Shown one piece after another: positions 63,042 to 64,000 of a stretch of 64,000 nucleotides of DNA. The stretch spans positions 1 to 64,000 of the forward strand of contig JAJAGP010003177.1 of NCBI GenBank assembly GCA_025084515.1, given 5' to 3'. A model generated the notes under the pieces. The model worked only from the letters and a program-made list of their open reading frames with translations, searched no databases and was not told the DNA's origin. Origin of the DNA: Ancistrus triradiatus. Lineage: Eukaryota > Chordata > Actinopteri > Siluriformes > Loricariidae. Position 1 is the stretch's first letter. Each line of letters begins with the position of its first letter. Made by a program: the position numbers and the translations under genes.

Positions 63042-64000
63042 CAGTGGTTTGAAAGTTTGTGAACCCTCTATATATGAATTTTCTATATTTCTGTATAAAT
63101 ATGACCTAAAACATCATCAGATTTTCACACAAGTTCTAAAAGTAGACAGAGAACCCAGTGAAACAAATGAGACAAAAATATGATACTCAGTCATTTATTT
63201 ATTGAGGAAAATGATCCAATGTTACATATTAGTGAGTGGCAAAGTATGTGAACCTCTAGCATTAGCAGTTAATTTGAAGGTCAAATTAAAGTCAGGTGTT
63301 TTCAATCAATGGGATGACAATCAGGTGTGAGTGGGCACACTGTTTTATTTAAAAAACAGGGATCCATCAAAGTCTGCTCTTCACAACACATGTTTGTGGA
63401 AGTGTATCATGGCATGAACAAAGGAGATTTTTGAGGACCTAAGAAAAAGAGTTGTTGATGCTCATCAGGCTGGAAAAGGTTACAAAACCATCTCGAAAGA
63501 CTTTGGACTCCACCAATCCACAATCAGACAGATTGTGTACAAATGGAGGAAATTCAAGACCGTTATTACCCTCCCCAGAAGTGGACAACCAACAAGGATC
63601 ACTCTAAGAGCAAGGCGTGTAATAGTTGGCGAGGTCACAAAGGAACCCAGGGTAACTTCTAAGCAACTGAAGGCCTCTCTCACATTGGCTAATGTTAATG
63701 TTCATGAGTCCACCATCAGAAGAACACTGAACAACAATGGTGTACATGGCAGGATTGCAAGGAGAAAGCCACTGCTCTCCAAAAAGAACATTGCTGCTCG
63801 TCTGCAGTTTGCTAAAGATCACGTGGACAAGCCAGAAGGCTATTGGAAGAATGTTTTGTGGACGGATGTGACCAAAATAGAACTTTTTTTGGTTTAAAAG
63901 AAAAGCATTATGTTTTGAGAAAGGAAAACACTGTAATCCAGCATAATAACCTTATCCCATCTGTGAAACATGGTAGTGGTAGTATCATGGTTTGGTCTGT
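63042..64000 (+). mobile_element. Tc1-type transposon, family A, cut by the window end
   Basis: Left terminal repeat from CAGTGGTTTGAAAGTTTGTG, after TA. The transposase start reads ATG GCA TGA near 63410, so codon 3, an Arg codon (CGA) in the copy at 29056, is now a stop. From 63420 to 63893 the frame is otherwise long and readable: two helix-turn-helix regions, the GRPR-like RRKPLLSKKN hook region, and the first catalytic Asp (LWTDVTKIELF). A T-run near 63885 then shifts the frame. The right end is outside the window. Confidence 0.88.
63535..63897 (+). pseudogene. Tc1 transposase fragment
   Basis: The open middle part of the transposase of the element above. The internal ATG at 63535 is not the true start. 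It covers the second DNA-binding helix-turn-helix (LPRSGQPTRITLRARRVIVG, then VNVHESTIRRTLNNNGVHGR) and the first catalytic Asp in TDVTKIEL. The Glu that usually follows this Asp (TDET) is Val here. It ends at the frameshift, before the second and third acidic catalytic residues. Confidence 0.85.

Overview
The window is teleost fish genomic DNA. Its genes are split by GT-AG introns, and the intergenic and intronic space is packed with classes typical of bony fish: many Tc1-type transposons, tRNA-derived SINEs, an L2/CR1-like LINE, a Ty3/Gypsy element, LTR fragments and a hAT element. The species cannot be read from the sequence; nothing argues against an otophysan such as a catfish, but that is a guess.

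Four host genes can be supported. (1) ppm1g, plus strand, 19260-26946, ten exons, 542 residues, a nuclear PPM-type Ser/Thr phosphatase with an acidic insert. (2) An unrecognised coiled-coil gene on the minus strand, 37393 down to 30543, assembled from seven small exons; one junction is unresolved. (3) apmap, plus strand, 38152-53917, nine exons, 415 residues, a membrane-anchored six-bladed propeller protein, with one GC-AG intron. (4) A cystatin F-like (cst7) gene, minus strand, 55753-54681, four exons, 152 residues, a secreted cysteine-protease inhibitor. apmap and cst7 are convergent neighbours in human too, so this is conserved synteny. apmap and the coiled-coil gene are head to head, with about 760 bp between their start codons.

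Layout: 1-3490, decayed Ty3/Gypsy pol and LTR; 3655-7782, two Tc1 elements, the second interrupted by a 1029-bp TIR transposon; 9600-13395, two SINEs and a LINE; 13450-15120, a segment between direct repeats; 15786-17260, LTR fragment with Pro/Ala-rich reading frames; 17490-18208, Tc1 pieces; 18900-27977, ppm1g; 28040-30180, Tc1 copies; 30543-37393, coiled-coil gene with a Tc1-in-Tc1 nest in its introns; 38152-54535, apmap, whose introns hold a Tc1 element, a microsatellite block, an LTR fragment with a long Pro/Ser-rich frame and a deleted hAT element; 54681-55753, cst7; 55754-64000, no firm gene, several MITEs, SINEs and Tc1 pieces, ending inside a Tc1 element.

The genes do not form a pathway. 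The main themes are intron growth by nested transposons and a compact apmap/cst7/coiled-coil gene neighbourhood.
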